Positions 1 to 11,898 of a stretch of 64,000 nt of DNA are shown in pieces. The notes under the pieces are model-generated. The model was not told the origin of the DNA, made no database searches, and saw only the letters and a program-made list of their open reading frames with translations. Within the stretch, counting starts at the first letter, position 1. Every line of letters begins with the position of its first letter. Origin of the DNA: Cadophora sp. MPI-SDFR-AT-0126 (lineage: Eukaryota > Ascomycota > Leotiomycetes > Helotiales > Ploettnerulaceae); NCBI GenBank assembly GCA_020747065.1, contig JAGMVK010000027.1:186001-250000 (forward strand). Direction: 5' to 3'. The position numbers were made by a program, and so were the translations under genes.

Positions 1-2039
1 GTGACTCGACGGCCGTTGGTCTTGCAACTCATCAATCGTCAGGCTGGACAGGCAAATGGAGTCAAGAACGAGGAGCTGAGCGCGGGAGGCGATAAGGAAG
101 CCAACGTGGACGAGTGGGGCGAATTCCTTCATATCCCAGGCCAGAAGTTCCATGATTTCAACAAGATTCGAGATGAGATTGTAAAGGAGACGGAGGCGAA
201 GACTGGACGCAACGCTGGTATCTCACCTGCGCCGATCAACCTCCGAATATACTCCCCCAATGTCCTCACACTTACTCTCGTCGATTTGCCTGGTCTCACA
301 AAAGTCCCAGTCGGTGATCAACCAAGAGATATCGAGAGACAGATCAAGGAGATGGTATTGAAGCAAATCAGCAAACCAAATGCCATCATTCTTGCTGTTA
401 CTGGAGCGAATACCGATCTGGCCAACTCGGATGGTCTAAAGCTTGCACGAGAGGTCGACCCTGAGGGTCAAAGAACAATTGGTGTCCTCACAAAGGTCGA
501 TTTGATGGATGACGGAACCGATGTTGTGGATATTTTGGCTGGGCGGATCATTCCCTTGAGATTAGGGTACGTGCCAGTGGTCAACAGAGGACAGAGGGAT
601 ATCGACAACAAGAAGGCAATCACAGCTGCACTGGAGAACGAGAAGAACTTCTTCGAGAACCACAAGGCATACAGAAATAAGAGCTCATACTGTGGTACTC
701 CTTACCTGGCAAGGAAGCTCAACCTCATCTTGATGATGCACATTAAGCAAACTCTTCCAGATATCAAGGCACGCATCTCCGCTTCTTTGCAGAAATACTC
801 CACGGAACTGCAAGGCTTGGGTGATTCGATCCTGGGCAACAGTGCGAATATTGTCCTCAACATAATCACCGAATTTTCGAATGAGTGGCGAACGGTACTG
901 GAAGGTAACAATACGGAACTGTCCAGTGTTGAGCTTTCTGGTGGTGCCAGAATTAGTTTCGTATTCCACGAACTCTACGCCAATGGTGTAAAGGCCGTGG
1001 ATCCGTTCGATCAAGTCAAGGATATCGATATCAGAACCATTCTATACAACTCTTCCGGATCTTCGCCAGCACTTTTTGTTGGAACTACTGCTTTTGAACT
1101 TATTGTCAAGCAACAGATCAAGCGCTTAGAAGAGCCCAGTCTGAAGTGTGTCTCTTTGGTCTACGACGAGCTTGTACGCATTCTCACCCAATTACTTGGC
1201 AAGCAACTTTTCCGAAGATACCCAGGATTAAAGGAGAAGTTTCACCAAGTTGTCATTGCCTTTTTTAAGAAGGTCATGGATCCAACCAACAAGTTGGTAA
1301 AGGACCTGGTTGCAATGGAAGCATGCTACATTAATACTGGTCATCCAGACTTTTTGAACGGGCACAGAGTATGCTATCTACCAACAAACTGGTGACCCAT
1401 ACTAACAGAATATAGGCTATGGCAATTGTTAACGAGAAGCATAGTGGAGCAAAGCCTGTTCAAGTCGATCCTAAGACTGGCAAGCCAATGCCACAGTCAG
1501 CAACCCCAGTTCGCACAACAAGCCCAACACTCGGTAACATGGGTGGAGAAGATGCTAATGGCGGATTCTTTGGAAGCTTCTTCGCATCAAAGAACAAGAA
1601 GAAGATGGCGGCAATGGAAGCCCCACCTCCAACACTCAAAGCATCTGGGACACTGTCTGAGCGAGAAGGAATTGAAGTCGAAGTCATCAGTGAGTCTTCA
1701 GCTTCCGTGCATTCCAGAATACGTCCTAACATGCTCAGAACTTCTCATCAGCTCCTACTATAATATTGTGAGAAGAACAATGATCGACATGGTACCGAAA
1801 GCGATCATGCTCAACCTCGTCCAGTAAGTAAACTCTTTTGTGTATGATACACGCAGCTGACCAGTCAAAGATACACGAAGGATGAAATGCAAAGGGAACT
1901 TCTCGAGAATATGTACCGAACTGATACGCTTGATGAGCTCCTCAAGGAGAGTGACTACACCATTCGCAGGAGAAAGGAGTGCCAACAGATGGTCGAATCT
2001 CTGTCACGTGCAAGCGAGATTGTCAGCCAAGTGCAATAA
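1..2039 (+). CDS. vps1: Dynamin-like GTPase Vps1, 5'-truncated by window edge
   Basis: Large GTPase of the dynamin family that drives membrane scission in vacuolar protein sorting, endocytosis and peroxisome division. Exons are <1..1368, 1416..1689, 1739..1823 and 1871..2039, giving 631 residues. The family is usually about 690 long, so roughly 60 N-terminal residues with the P-loop lie outside the window. The sequence opens just after the P-loop at [10 protein letters not shown]. The G3 motif DLPGLT and the G4 motif TKVDLMD follow, with [10 protein letters not shown], then the stalk. The C-terminal GTPase effector domain includes YYNIVRRTM and ends at the TAA at 2037. Introns of 47-49 nt have good donors and acceptors, the first with CTAAC before its acceptor. 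The lack of a pleckstrin domain and the spacer rich in Pro/Thr before the effector domain fit Vps1 rather than classical dynamin. Dnm1 is less likely from the conserved [15 protein letters not shown] run. Confidence 0.95.
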
Positions 2040-2500
2040 ACTCCCTCTCGAATTCGGATCGAACGCAGGCGTGTACCCGGTTGAGGATGAGGCAACCTGG
2101 ATTGCATACCCTCCAGCACGCAACATGTGCCCTAGACTCTTTAATCATCAGCATCCTTTTGAAACGATACCTCTTCTGGCGCGCAATGGATACGTGGACG
2201 GTGATGAACTTCAAGTATGATGGATTGGACAGACAAGACAGCAAGATCTGTCACAGTAAATGGTGGCCGCGAGCATGAGGCGAATTGGCAATGAGAGGCG
2301 AACGAACGGAAGATTGTATTGGTTCTTGTTATTTCTACACGCTTGCGTTTCTCGGCTGCTACCTACTACCTACCTCCCAACAACCAGACATTCTAGATAG
2401 TTTGCAATGCAAGAGATTCATTACCTGCCAGCAATGCGAGAGTCATCTCTTCTCGTTCTCGAGCACACAAAAGACAAGTATCCGTTCAACCAGGTAACGT
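2040..2500. other. 3' flank of vps1, no gene recognised
   Basis: Only short, mutually overlapping open frames are present. Nothing resembles a known protein or RNA. It probably contains the vps1 3' UTR. Confidence 0.5.
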
Positions 2501-3480
2501 ATGATAAGTACCTTTGTTTCATCATCTCCTCTTTTCACTTCCTCCAGTACATGCTCTTCCTTCCTTTGCTCTTGCCCCCGCGAGGCAACATCTCCATGCA
2601 CTTGCCCACAGATACACCCCAATACGTCGACTGTTGACAGCTCACTCCGTCCCGGCGATCGGACACAGATCTCGTGTCACATCCCCTCGTGCTACCTCAA
2701 ATATTCTCTCCGCCCTTCTTTCCGCCATCCACAACTCTCCGCGGGCCTTTTCCCAACCCTACATCGCCTCGTCTCGCCCAGCACAGAAGGTCAAACCAAG
2801 AAAAGGGAACCCTCCACCGCTCTTCACCTCACCCACTCGCCTCCGCCTTTTCACCCTCGACTCACATACCACACCGTCCCACAGATCGCTGTTAGCGAAC
2901 CGGCAACCGGGATATGCTATCCTAGAGCGCGGATTGTGGCATATCTTGCGGGACAGAGAGGCTGCCTGCCGATTCCTACCGGCATTGAGATATACTCTCC
3001 TGTGCGGCGTGCTGTACTGGTCGAGCTTGAGTGAGAGATTGAGATTGGGCGAGCTTCAAGTTGATACCTTTTGAGCCTTCGGAGCCATCTCCTTCGAGAA
3101 GGGGAGAGAATAATCACCGGTCGCCTCCGCTTTCTGTTCCCTCGTCCCCGCATCACCATATTCGGGGTAAGTGATAACGAGGCTCAACTCTCTCAACAAA
3201 CCATCGAAGAAAAATACTGGCTGACCGGTCTGCTGGATGGTTGAACCATACCACGTTCATCGTATACATTCATGTATGATATGACGTGATCCAACGGCGA
3301 CTGGCTGGCGATCGTCTTCCAGACCTTCTTATTCGTACTGTACATTGCCTCCAACAAGGCATGCCTACAGCATAGTACGTTCGATTCATTGCCGAGGACG
3401 GCTCGGATGCGGGAACTGAACATAGCAGCGTCTGAGTACATACTTGCAATATGGTAGAGGGGATTTGTTGAGCTGAACTG
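2501..3480 (+). other. Coding-like but unresolved region
   Basis: Two overlapping plus-strand frames stay open for about 180 codons each (2501..3034 and 2514..3074). Neither product is recognised; both are rich in Ser, Pro, Arg and His. A third frame opens at 3043, is Pro/Ser rich and reaches a consensus GTAAGT donor at 3168. An in-frame segment at about 3298-3465 reads like a membrane helix (DWLAIVFQTFLFVLYIAS) and ends with TAG. On the minus strand 3193..3441 is also open and is preceded by a CAG/GTATGT donor near 3530. I could not join these pieces into one convincing gene on either strand. It could be a small multi-exon membrane protein gene or a non-coding transcript. Confidence 0.3.
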
Positions 3481-4127
3481 AGTACCTGCCTATGGTCCTA
3501 TGTATGGATGTACTGACAACAAAACATACCTGCAATACCGGATCGGAGCCAGGATGGGTACTGTGAGACGGTATCTCGCCTTGCATACGTAAGGTGCGAT
3601 TCCTATGGCCCTCTGCAGATGGGTAGGTAGCAGCGGAGGGAATCTAGAACGTCTGCATTGTGGACCCCTGATTTTAAAGTCGAGTATTTAAGGTACCTTG
3701 TGGTATGGAAAGGGCAGTTTTTGGTTCGCAAGCAAGCTCCAGCTACCCACCACTTACTACCTTGTTTTGACTTTGTCTTGTCTCAGCCACCAACCAACTC
3801 AGCCGTCCCCAGTTCCCAGAAAAAGATAATTCCGATATCCTGGTTACGAACGATCGAGCCCCTTTCCCTCCTTTCACCTATCGGATATTCTCCGAGTGGT
3901 CTTACTTGCTTGCTTCTTTGGCAAGCCCGTTAGCCCCGTCAGCCCAGCCAAGAAACTTTCTTTTGCGGGAGCAGCGGGAGAAGCGAACCGGGCTGGGGAC
4001 TTCGTCGAAAGCTGAACCTTGCTCCTTTTTGCTCGAGCTTTTAAACATTTTTCTTTGGAAAGGGGGGTTCTTCTTGAAACAAACTTACTTCTCTTCATAC
4101 ATTCATTCGTTTATTGATATTGAGAGG
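3481..4127. other. Pyrimidine-rich flank, probable promoter/5' UTR
   Basis: No gene is recognised. Long C/T-rich runs at 3740-3880 and 3960-4110, typical of fungal promoters and 5' UTRs, lead into the short ORF at 4128. Confidence 0.35.
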
Positions 4128-4355
4128 ATGGTTGTTGCTGCGAAAGATCTTGGTTTTGGTGGTGTTGGTGCAAACATGAGTACTGAGTTCGCTGCTTTGA
4201 AACATCGATATGCAGTGCATCGAGCGAGGACTACTCTTTCTGCCCCTACCAATCCACCGAAAAATATGTCGAGGGGTGATCCACCTTCGCCACCTCCGAA
4301 TCCACCACCGAGTCCCTCGAGGATGCCTGACTTTGCCGATGAGAGGAGTGGATAG
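4128..4355 (+). CDS. Small Pro-rich hypothetical protein (75 aa)
   Basis: A short ORF starting MVVAAKDLGFGG with a Pro-rich end (PPSPPPNPPPSPS) and a TAG stop at 4353. It is unrecognised. The stop is followed immediately by what looks like a real intron, 4356..4427: donor GTGAGT, GACTAAT branch-like site, acceptor TTTTGTAG. So the transcript is probably spliced in its 3' UTR, or this is a non-coding RNA with an incidental ORF. The upstream DNA has the C/T-rich look of a fungal 5' UTR. No homologue is known to me. Confidence 0.3.
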   Translation: MVVAAKDLGFGGVGANMSTEFAALKHRYAVHRARTTLSAPTNPPKNMSRGDPPSPPPNPPPSPSRMPDFADERSG

Positions 4356-4768
4356 GTGAGTTTGCTCTGCTTTGGATTCTTGATAACCCATGTAAAGACG
4401 AGAGACTAATGAAACCTTGTTTTGTAGAGGTTCACATATGTTGGAATGTCGAACATGACTTCCACGTCAGCAACGCGACAAGGGCAAACACACAATTGGC
4501 ACGACTGCAGGCGAAAGATAAAACATTAACGACAAAAAATGGGAAAAGGGTGGATCTAATGGAAATTTGGGCACCACTGGAGCAAGACAGGAGGAATATG
4601 GACACACAACTACTCACTCATTTGGTCGTCATTTTGGAGTTAAATAGACGTGGGTAGGGAGGCTTTCTCTTAGCAGGTTGCGGATTGAAAAGCTGGAGAT
4701 TGTCCGAAAGAGCAAAGCAGGCGCGAAGAGACGGATGAAAAATGAATAGCAATAATAGCTTCCTTAAA
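4356..4768. other. Putative 3' UTR intron and intergenic DNA
   Basis: Contains the likely intron 4356..4427 of the preceding transcript. The rest holds only short frames with no recognisable product. Confidence 0.35.
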
Positions 4769-6059
4769 TCATAACTTGGAACCTACTTTTCTCACCAAGC
4801 CTCCATTCTCCACCTCGAATTCCTTGCCTCGCTTCCATCCCAGCCAGCTGTTCAATGTCTCTTCTCCACCTTCCCCAGCATACAATGCTGTCCCATAGTA
4901 ACTCCCTCCCTCAATCCCCGGACCTTGTCCGGTCGACGGATCTCTTGACGATGAGCCTTCCGAGACAGCTAAGCTCGGGGTCTCGCGTAGAGTGACAGCT
5001 GGTCTCTGATCACCTTCTCTACTAGGATCTGTTTCCAGCTCCCCGTATTCCAGGACCGGAGTGCAACACGCATCCGTACCATCAAAGACCTTCTCCCACT
5101 GCGACCTTGTCTTCTCCTTGAAAAGTCTCTCAAAAGTAGCTTTCAACTTCGGCCAAGTCTCCCTATCATTCCTTGACTTCTCGATTCCCTTTCCAGATAA
5201 TCCTAATCCTTTGAGAAATTCCGCAAAGAATTGCGGCTCAAGTGCTCCCACGGCCATGTATTTCCCATCTTTCGTCTCATACGTATCATACCACGGACAT
5301 CCCGTATCCAGAACATTCTCTCCTCTCGGCTGATCCCACATCGGAATCTTCAGCATCATCCTCGGGAACGTCGCCAGATACGAAGTCCCATCCACCATAT
5401 TCGCTTCCACAACCTGACCTCTTCCACTCTTTTCTCTCGCCATCAACGCTAACAGAATCCCCTGAAACAGAATCGCTCCTCCGCCAGCAAAATCCCCGAG
5501 TATGTTGCCAGGTGCAATGGGCTTCTCGCCTTTCCGGCCAAGCATGGCTAGAGCCCCGGACAGGCCAATGTAGTTTATGTCGTGGCCAGCCATATCCTTG
5601 TATTTCCCATCTCTACGGAAGCCAGTCATGCGCCCCAGTATGACCCTCGGGTTGATGCCCAGCAGGACCTCTGGGCCCAGACCTAGTTTCTCGAGAATGC
5701 CGGGCCGGAAAGGGTCGATTACGACATCTGTGTGGGGTATAAGTGATTTGATGAAGTCTACTCCATTGGGAGACTTGAGATCGACCGATATGGAGGATTT
5801 GTGGCGCGTGAGAAGGTCGTTCGTTGGTGGGGGAAGCTTGGAGGAGTTGGTGGAGTGAGTGAGGTCTGAAATTGGGCGGTCAATTCGGAGGACTGAGGCG
5901 CCGTTATCGGCGAGGAGGAGGCCTGCGAAGGGTCCTGTCGTATATAGGTCAGTACATAGAATAAAGATGCAGCTACATAATTCGTGAGGGTGCTATACCA
6001 GGAGCAAGTCCTCCGAACTCCAAGACACGGATGCCAGTCAAAGGGGGTGGTCCTGTCAT
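4769..6059 (-). CDS. Alpha-methylacyl-CoA racemase family (CoA-transferase III) protein
   Basis: Family III CoA-transferase fold enzyme, closest in motif content to alpha-methylacyl-CoA racemase. That enzyme interconverts 2R- and 2S-methyl branched acyl-CoAs before beta-oxidation in peroxisomes or mitochondria. Exons, in transcript order, are 6059..5999 and 5934..4769, giving 408 aa. The N-terminus begins MTGPPPLTGIRVLEFGG and continues after the 64-nt intron as PFAGLLLADNGASVLRIDRP. The racemase catalytic pair is present: His in GHDINY (about residue 138) and Asp in GDFAGGG (about residue 168). The downstream VGALEPQFF motif carries the third conserved acid. The length is slightly above the 380 or so usual for the racemase. 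No SKL-type C-terminal peroxisomal signal is obvious, although the protein ends GSKL, which is close to one. The start is supported by the first-exon motif. A carnitine-CoA transferase-like role cannot be excluded. Confidence 0.9.
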
Positions 6060-6516
6060 TATGCGTGCTTTACGGTGGTAATTGTAGAATTACTGGAGTC
6101 CAGAATATAGCAGAGAAGCAATGGAGATAAAGAAGCATGTTCACAGCTTTGATCTTGTATGAAGCTGTCAATAGTTGCCGGGTGACCGAGGTTGAGGATT
6201 GAGTTCTCGGAAAGCCTCAAACGCGGGGAAGCTTTGCAAGTCTAAGTAGCATCACGTGTCAGCAATTGGAAGCAATTTGACTTCACAGTTGCAAAGACTT
6301 TCCCATCTTCAAGACATGGGTCCTGAAATTGAAATGAAGTGCCTTCAAAAACGCGCATGATGGCTATGCCTTCACTTTATTTACGGGTTCTGTACAGTTA
6401 GTAATGCTGCCGTGTCGCTTATCTTACAGGAAAGCTTTCTTGGAAGTCCAGAAGAGATGCTTACTCTCTGTTTTTTTTTCAACCTATATTTTCATCCAGT
6501 TTCTCTATTCAGCAGT
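6060..6516. other. Divergent promoter region between racemase-like and HET genes
   Basis: Separates two divergently transcribed genes. It contains one CACGTG E-box-like core at about 6255. No gene is seen. Confidence 0.4.
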
Positions 6517-8651
6517 ATGGTCAGTCCTGCAAGTTATCCAGAGAGTGAGAACATATTTCCAAATCGCCCTCACTGGGACGAGAACGGTGTCTTCGTTCCA
6601 GCTCGCAACAAAACACCGATGTGCTGGTGTCCACAAGACGTACCTGCAGAACCCAATCTCTGTGCCCGATGTCAAGATCTGCGTCTTCGACACTTGATTT
6701 TGTGCGAGAGTGAGGGTCGTATGATTGATCTAGGGAAGTTATATCTTATGATCAGGCGTCCAGAGTGCGATCTCTGCTCCCTGTTTGTTCTAGGCTGCAG
6801 GGAGACATGGCGGGACAGTGATTGGGAAGATGAGGAGACTGGGACGCGAACGACAGTCTACTTGAATGCTCTGGAAGTATCAAGACAACGTACTCAAGGT
6901 TACAGACTCCATATCTCGGAAATGCACACGGATAAACCATTTCAGTGGGTGGAATTTGATGTGGTATTCAAGGGTCATGGCGCTGAAGTCAAGCCCGTCA
7001 AGAGGTCTTTCGAAGCACGTCCGAAAGCTGATCGTGACTTTCTCAGAACTAGTTTGAAGGAGTGCGAAAGCGATCATGATGCTTGCGGGCAGCCTCAGCT
7101 GTCGACGCCGAAGTACATGCGTGTCATTGATTAGAGAGCATGAGTATTGTATCTGCTCCAGATAATTGCAGATATTGTGCTTTGAGCTATGTATGGGGGA
7201 AGGTAGTCGAGAAATGGTTTACATTGACTCGAGAAAATAGTGTTTCATTGAGCAGTAAGAATGCTCTGGTTGGAGCGTCTCTTCCACAGACTGTCAAGGA
7301 CGCAATGCAACTTTGTGTTGAACTGGGGGAAAGATACCTGTGGGTTGACAGTCTCTGCATTGTACAAAATGATACGATATTCCAGAAGCAACAAATCGAC
7401 ATCATGGATACCATCTATGCTGCTGCTACATTCACCATTGTAGCCGCCGCAGGATACCATGCCAATGCTGGATTACCTGGAATCAGTATTTGGCAGAGAT
7501 CAGCTCAGCGCCAGGCCATCACAATACAAGATATCGAAGTCAGCAACGCGATTCCCGTCATGAAAGACACCGTGGAGATATCTGTATGGAACAGTCGAGG
7601 ATGGACGTACCAAGAACACATGTTCTCAAAACGTTGCATCTTCTTGACTGATGCTCAGGCATACTTTGCCTGCAATCAAGGAGTTCAGAATGAGAGGCCA
7701 GGTCGTCTTGTGGCAGAGAATTGGTCAGTAAATCGCTACAAGCCTTCTCGGCGATCGAAAGATCTCATGAATGCGTACAAGACGAACGTCACAGACTACA
7801 CTCTGCGATCACTGACATCCCAAGCGGATATCCTAAGAGCTTTTCAAGGAGTATTGAACGACATGTCTAAAACTTTCTCGCAAAGCTTCCACTTTGGGTT
7901 GCCCCTCGGCAATCTCGTTGATGCACTGCTTTGGCAACCAGCCCACCAAGCAGTCAAGAGAGAAGCAGCAGGAGTTGTCTTGCCATCTTGGTCATGGGCA
8001 AGCATCAATGGTGTGATCAAATACTCCTTCGTGGAAGAGAGGATAACTCCAACATCTACAGTGCCTATCCCTGGATTCTGGAAAGAAGGCGAACCGCCAG
8101 AGCTATTTCAAGCTGTTTTCAGACCCGAAATAGACGCCCCAACTCTGCTTGATAGGTTTGGGCCCAGCACATCGGGGTCTTTGATGTTTTCAACGCAGTG
8201 TGTAAACATGTTCCTAAAGAATAGCGTTCCGTTCACATACAAGGACAATCTCTGGACAGACTACACGCAAGATATCGATCACACACACATTTCCATCGTC
8301 AGCATTCTCTCAAGATCAGATGCACCTGCAAGTGATCCAGCCGGTTTCATTGAGCTCGACAAGATCTGGGCCACTGACAACCTTTCTGATCACAATTCCC
8401 AGCAATCGTGGAACTTCATCGCCATCTCCGTTGCCGTCATGCAAGCAGACGATATTATGAATCGCTTCTTTACCCAGAGGAGAAACTCGAACTATCCTTT
8501 GGTGTGGAGCAGGAACGTGAGAGAATTGGTAGTCAATGTTATGTTGGTCCAGTGGGATAGTGAAGTGGCGAGGAGGTTGGGTCTTGGGAAAATCTACATG
8601 GATTTCTGGGAAGATGCCAATCCTGAGACCAAAATTGTGGTTTTGGAGTGA
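6517..8651 (+). pseudogene. HET-domain (heterokaryon incompatibility) protein, apparently frameshifted
   Basis: HET-domain proteins trigger incompatibility and cell death when genetically different hyphae fuse. The first frame runs from ATG 6517 to a TAG at 7132. It encodes the usual N-terminal leader with CWCPQDVP and CARCQDLRLRHL and ends PKYMRVID. The second frame starts by 7140 and runs to 8651. It carries the HET domain: CRYCALSYVWG, YLWVDSLCIVQND, IYAAATFTIVAA, and RGWTYQEHMFSKR further on. In intact relatives the two parts are continuous, with an Arg-Leu/Val-Ile-Asp motif just before the domain. Here only eight bases separate them, so one base appears to be missing at about 7132-7139. 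A 41-nt intron (GT at 7126 to AG at 7166) would also restore the frame but would remove conserved residues. Both halves otherwise look undamaged, so the change is recent or a sequence error. Confidence 0.75.
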
Positions 8652-9650
8652 GGATTTGTTGGCATCGAGCTTTCAGCGTACTGAGCGGTGAACGAACACC
8701 TTGAGATCAAACATGCGAACATCGGCTTTGCATTTAGCTTGACTTCGAGCTGTTCTCCCAGGCTCTGTGGGACTTTTCCCCCAGACCCCTATCCTTGGTC
8801 ATGTCTCGTTCAGGACTATGATCTTCCTGACCTGACAGCTTCCACCTTTAACCTTCAACCAGTGTTCTGATGATGGACATTGAAGCCTAGGAATATCATA
8901 TATGCAAGATTGCCTGAAGTGGCGGCTTTCGTTTCCAGACTCCATGGATGACTCGAAACGAGCTCGAGATCTCGCCCATTCAATCAGGAGATGTCCCAGC
9001 TTTTTCAGACCAGTTTGCCATCTGATTGGAGCGCAAGTATACCGCCCAGAACTTTTCGCCTCATCTGAGATTCCTTGCAGGGTCTGTACGATGCCCCACT
9101 ATCTGACATGTCCTGACCCTCGAAAGCATGGGACTAACCTTCTTTTCCTCGAAGTCACCCGCAGAGTCAAACGCAAAAAACCAATAGCAGGTGGGCGAAA
9201 GTGGACATCTATTCCTCACGTTCATGAAGTGGTACTATGGAAGCATGCGAGCCTGATTCAAAATCTTGTTAAGTCTTCTCTTACTCTTTTCCAGCATCAC
9301 GTGTGATCCGCTTCTCGGCATGCTCCCCCATGTCCCCCCCTCGTTGTGACTTTAGCCTGAATGCAAAGTGGTGGGCGGTTCGTTGTCCCCGGAAAAACTT
9401 CCATGGGGGCATGTCTTCTCCAGCCAAGGAAAAATCGATGTTCCCTAAGGTGGATCTTGACAGAGAGAACCTTTGGGCTCTCAGTAATCAGCTGTTAGGA
9501 AGGCCCGATAGATCTGATTCAGGTGGTGCTAGACATTTGCATGTCATCCCGTTCGAAAGGACTATATAAGCAACGGCTGAAATGCTTTTCAAGATGTCTT
9601 GTCATTGTTCCAAGCAGTCGCTTCCTTGAGCCTCAAATACAACTACAGCA
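8652..9650. other. Promoter region of the sugar transporter gene
   Basis: About 1 kb without a recognised gene. A 134-codon open frame at 8902..9306 has no recognisable product. It contains CACGTG at about 9298, C-rich runs at 9325-9345 and a CCCCGG site near 9388. Read on the other strand that site fits the SYGGRG consensus of the carbon repressor CreA, plausible for a sugar transporter but unproven. Confidence 0.35.
9563..9570 (+). promoter_or_regulatory. TATA box candidate for sugar transporter
   Basis: TATATAAG lies 81-88 bp upstream of the ATG at 9651, a usual TATA position for a regulated fungal gene. Confidence 0.5.
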
Positions 9651-11547
9651 ATGGGTAAACTATTTAATATCTCCCTCGCGCTGTTTGCGTGTACGGGGTG
9701 AGTTTCAGAATTTTTCAGATTGGATTTGGCACTGAAGGAATTATAGATCCTTCCTGTTTGGATACGATGCTGGTGTTATGACAGATGTCATTGCTAGCAA
9801 AAACTTCCTCGCCTTCTTCGACACGACGAAAGATTCGCCGATCATTGGTGCTATCAACTCAACCTTCAATGGCGGTGCTGTTTTCGGTGCCCTTCAGGGC
9901 GGTCTCACCATGGACAGATTCGGACGCAAAATTACTATTCTCATGGGATCTCTGATTTGTCTTGTTGGAGCTATTCTACAATGCACAGCAAAGAATCTTG
10001 CTATGATTCTCGTGGGTCGAATATTCACTGGATGGGCCATTGGGCTTTTGTCGATGGCTGTCCCAGTCTACAACTCTGAGTGTGCGGCTCCTAAGATTCG
10101 AGGACTCATTGTTGGTCTTTCGCAACAAATGATTGGCATCGGGTTCATCGTGTAAGTATAGCCAATGTTACAAGACTTAACGACATCTGACTCTGGACAG
10201 ATCTACATGGGTTGGCTACGGTTCTGGAACAGCTCCAGCATCCAGCAGTATCCAATGGCGCCTCCCACTAGCATTCCAATGCCTACCTTGCGCCATTCTC
10301 GCTGCTGGAATCATGTTCATGCCCGAAAGTCCCCGTCATCTCATGGAAACGGACCGCGAGGACGAGGCTCTCAGAGTTCTTCGTAAGCTCCATTTCACTG
10401 GTGCCAACGACGATGAGGTCATGCAAGAGTTCCACGAAATTAAGACGACTATCGCTGCTGAAAAGGCTATCACCGTACCAGGTTGGAGAATAATGTTCAC
10501 CGTCAAGCAGTGGAGAACGAGACTGCTTCACGGTGTAGCTGTGCAGTGCTTCACACAGTTCACTGGAATCAGTAAGTCAAGCGAGCCATTATTATGGACT
10601 AATACTGATATTTGTAGACGTTATTGGATATTACCAAACAACAATGTACGACGCTTTGGGACTAACCGGGAACAGAAACTTGCTCGTTGCTGGTATCTAC
10701 AACTGCATGGGTCCACTCGCCAGTAAGTTTTCCATCGCCATCCTGACTTGAACACACTTGGCTCACCATGTGTTAGATCTCATCTTCATCGTCTTCATGA
10801 TTGACCGCATTGGTCGACGCAAGCCCCTTCTTTGGGGAACCATCGGAATCACCATTGCTCTCATCTGCGAAGCCGTTGTGAATAGTCAAATTGATACCGA
10901 GAATCCTCAGAGAAGTCTCTCGATCGCTGGTGTCTTTTTCTTGTTCTGTGTCACCGTAATCTTTTCTCGTAAGCCCAACACTCCCTAGACTCTCCGTTGC
11001 GTACAGGACTAGACTAAATTTTAAAAGTGTCATGGGGACCAATATCATGGGTTTACATGTCAGAAGTTATGCCTATGCAAATCAGAGCTCGCGGAAACGC
11101 GTTTGCCACCGGTATAGGGAATTGGCTGGTAAGCTAGCCAGCTCCCCATAACCTTCATTCACATGATGCTAAAATGCGATTAGGTATCAACATTTTGGGC
11201 TCAGGTCTCACCTACAGCTCTCAAACATCTGACCTGGAAATTTTACTTCCTATTTGTCGGCAAGTCACCTTCATATTCCACAAAACCACAGATCTAGCAC
11301 GTTCTTTGTTTGACACTATCTAGCATGGAACATTGTCGTCACCTTCCCAGTTGTCTTCTTCCTCTTCAAGGAAACCAAACAAGTCAGTCTAGAAGAGATC
11401 GATTTACTCTTCGGAGAGCGCGCACTTGGCACGTTGCCAGATGATCTCAACAAATCGATCACACATGGTGCAGATACGGTGGAGGACATTGCTGTTCCGG
11501 TTGATGCGGAGAAGAAGGCGAAAATTGAGGAAGGACAGGCCGTTTGA
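9651..11547 (+). CDS. MFS sugar transporter (hexose-type)
   Basis: Twelve-helix major facilitator superfamily sugar/proton symporter of the plasma membrane, 506 aa. Exons: 9651..9697, 9747..10151, 10201..10571, 10618..10722, 10777..10968, 11028..11128, 11184..11259, 11324..11547. Frame is kept across all seven introns. Family signatures are visible: FLFGYDAGVMT in helix 1, DRFGRKITI, GRIFTGWAIGLLSM with VPVYNSECAAPKIRG, PESPRHL after helix 6, the DRIGRRKPL loop, and WVYMSEVMPMQIRARGNA. It ends FFLFKETKQVSLEEID, a variant of the usual PETKG motif. The last intron (11260..11323) has a GC donor (GCAAGT) instead of GT. Required residues VAWNIV are formed only if that donor is used. The substrate cannot be told by eye. 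The upstream TATA box and possible CreA site suggest carbon-source control. Confidence 0.93.
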
Positions 11548-11740
11548 GATGGTGTCATTAACGATCTTGGGGGCTGAGATGCTCTTGATTAGCCTCGGGA
11601 ACGTAAGATGTCGTGGAACTCTTGCATGGTTGTAGTTTGACTTATCGGAGCTTTATACCCATATAATTGATCGGTTTTGTCTATCGGATCTCTCGTCCGA
11701 TCCAACTGTCAGCTCGCAACTTTCTTCATTCCGACTGGTT

Positions 11741-11898
11741 CTGGTTCTCGCCTGTCAATCACATATGGGATTGTCAATCAAGATCACGAATTCCGATGAA
11801 TAAGATAGAAATCGGTAAAACCCCCGACCAAACTTTGAAGCTCGCCACTTGATTGATCTCGACCGAGTTGTGGTTCTCGTCAGTCAATCCCATTTGAT
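11741..11898. repeat. Diverged direct repeat pair
   Basis: About 28 bp at 11741-11770 recur at 11871-11898 with several mismatches. Both share TGGTTCTCG, then GTCAATC, then a CAT...TTGA/GGGA tail. A further GTCAATCAAGATC sits just after the first copy. It could be remains of a local duplication. Confidence 0.45.

Noticed and set aside
8902..9306. 134-codon open frame upstream of the sugar transporter
   Set aside because: No recognisable product, biased composition and a position within the promoter.
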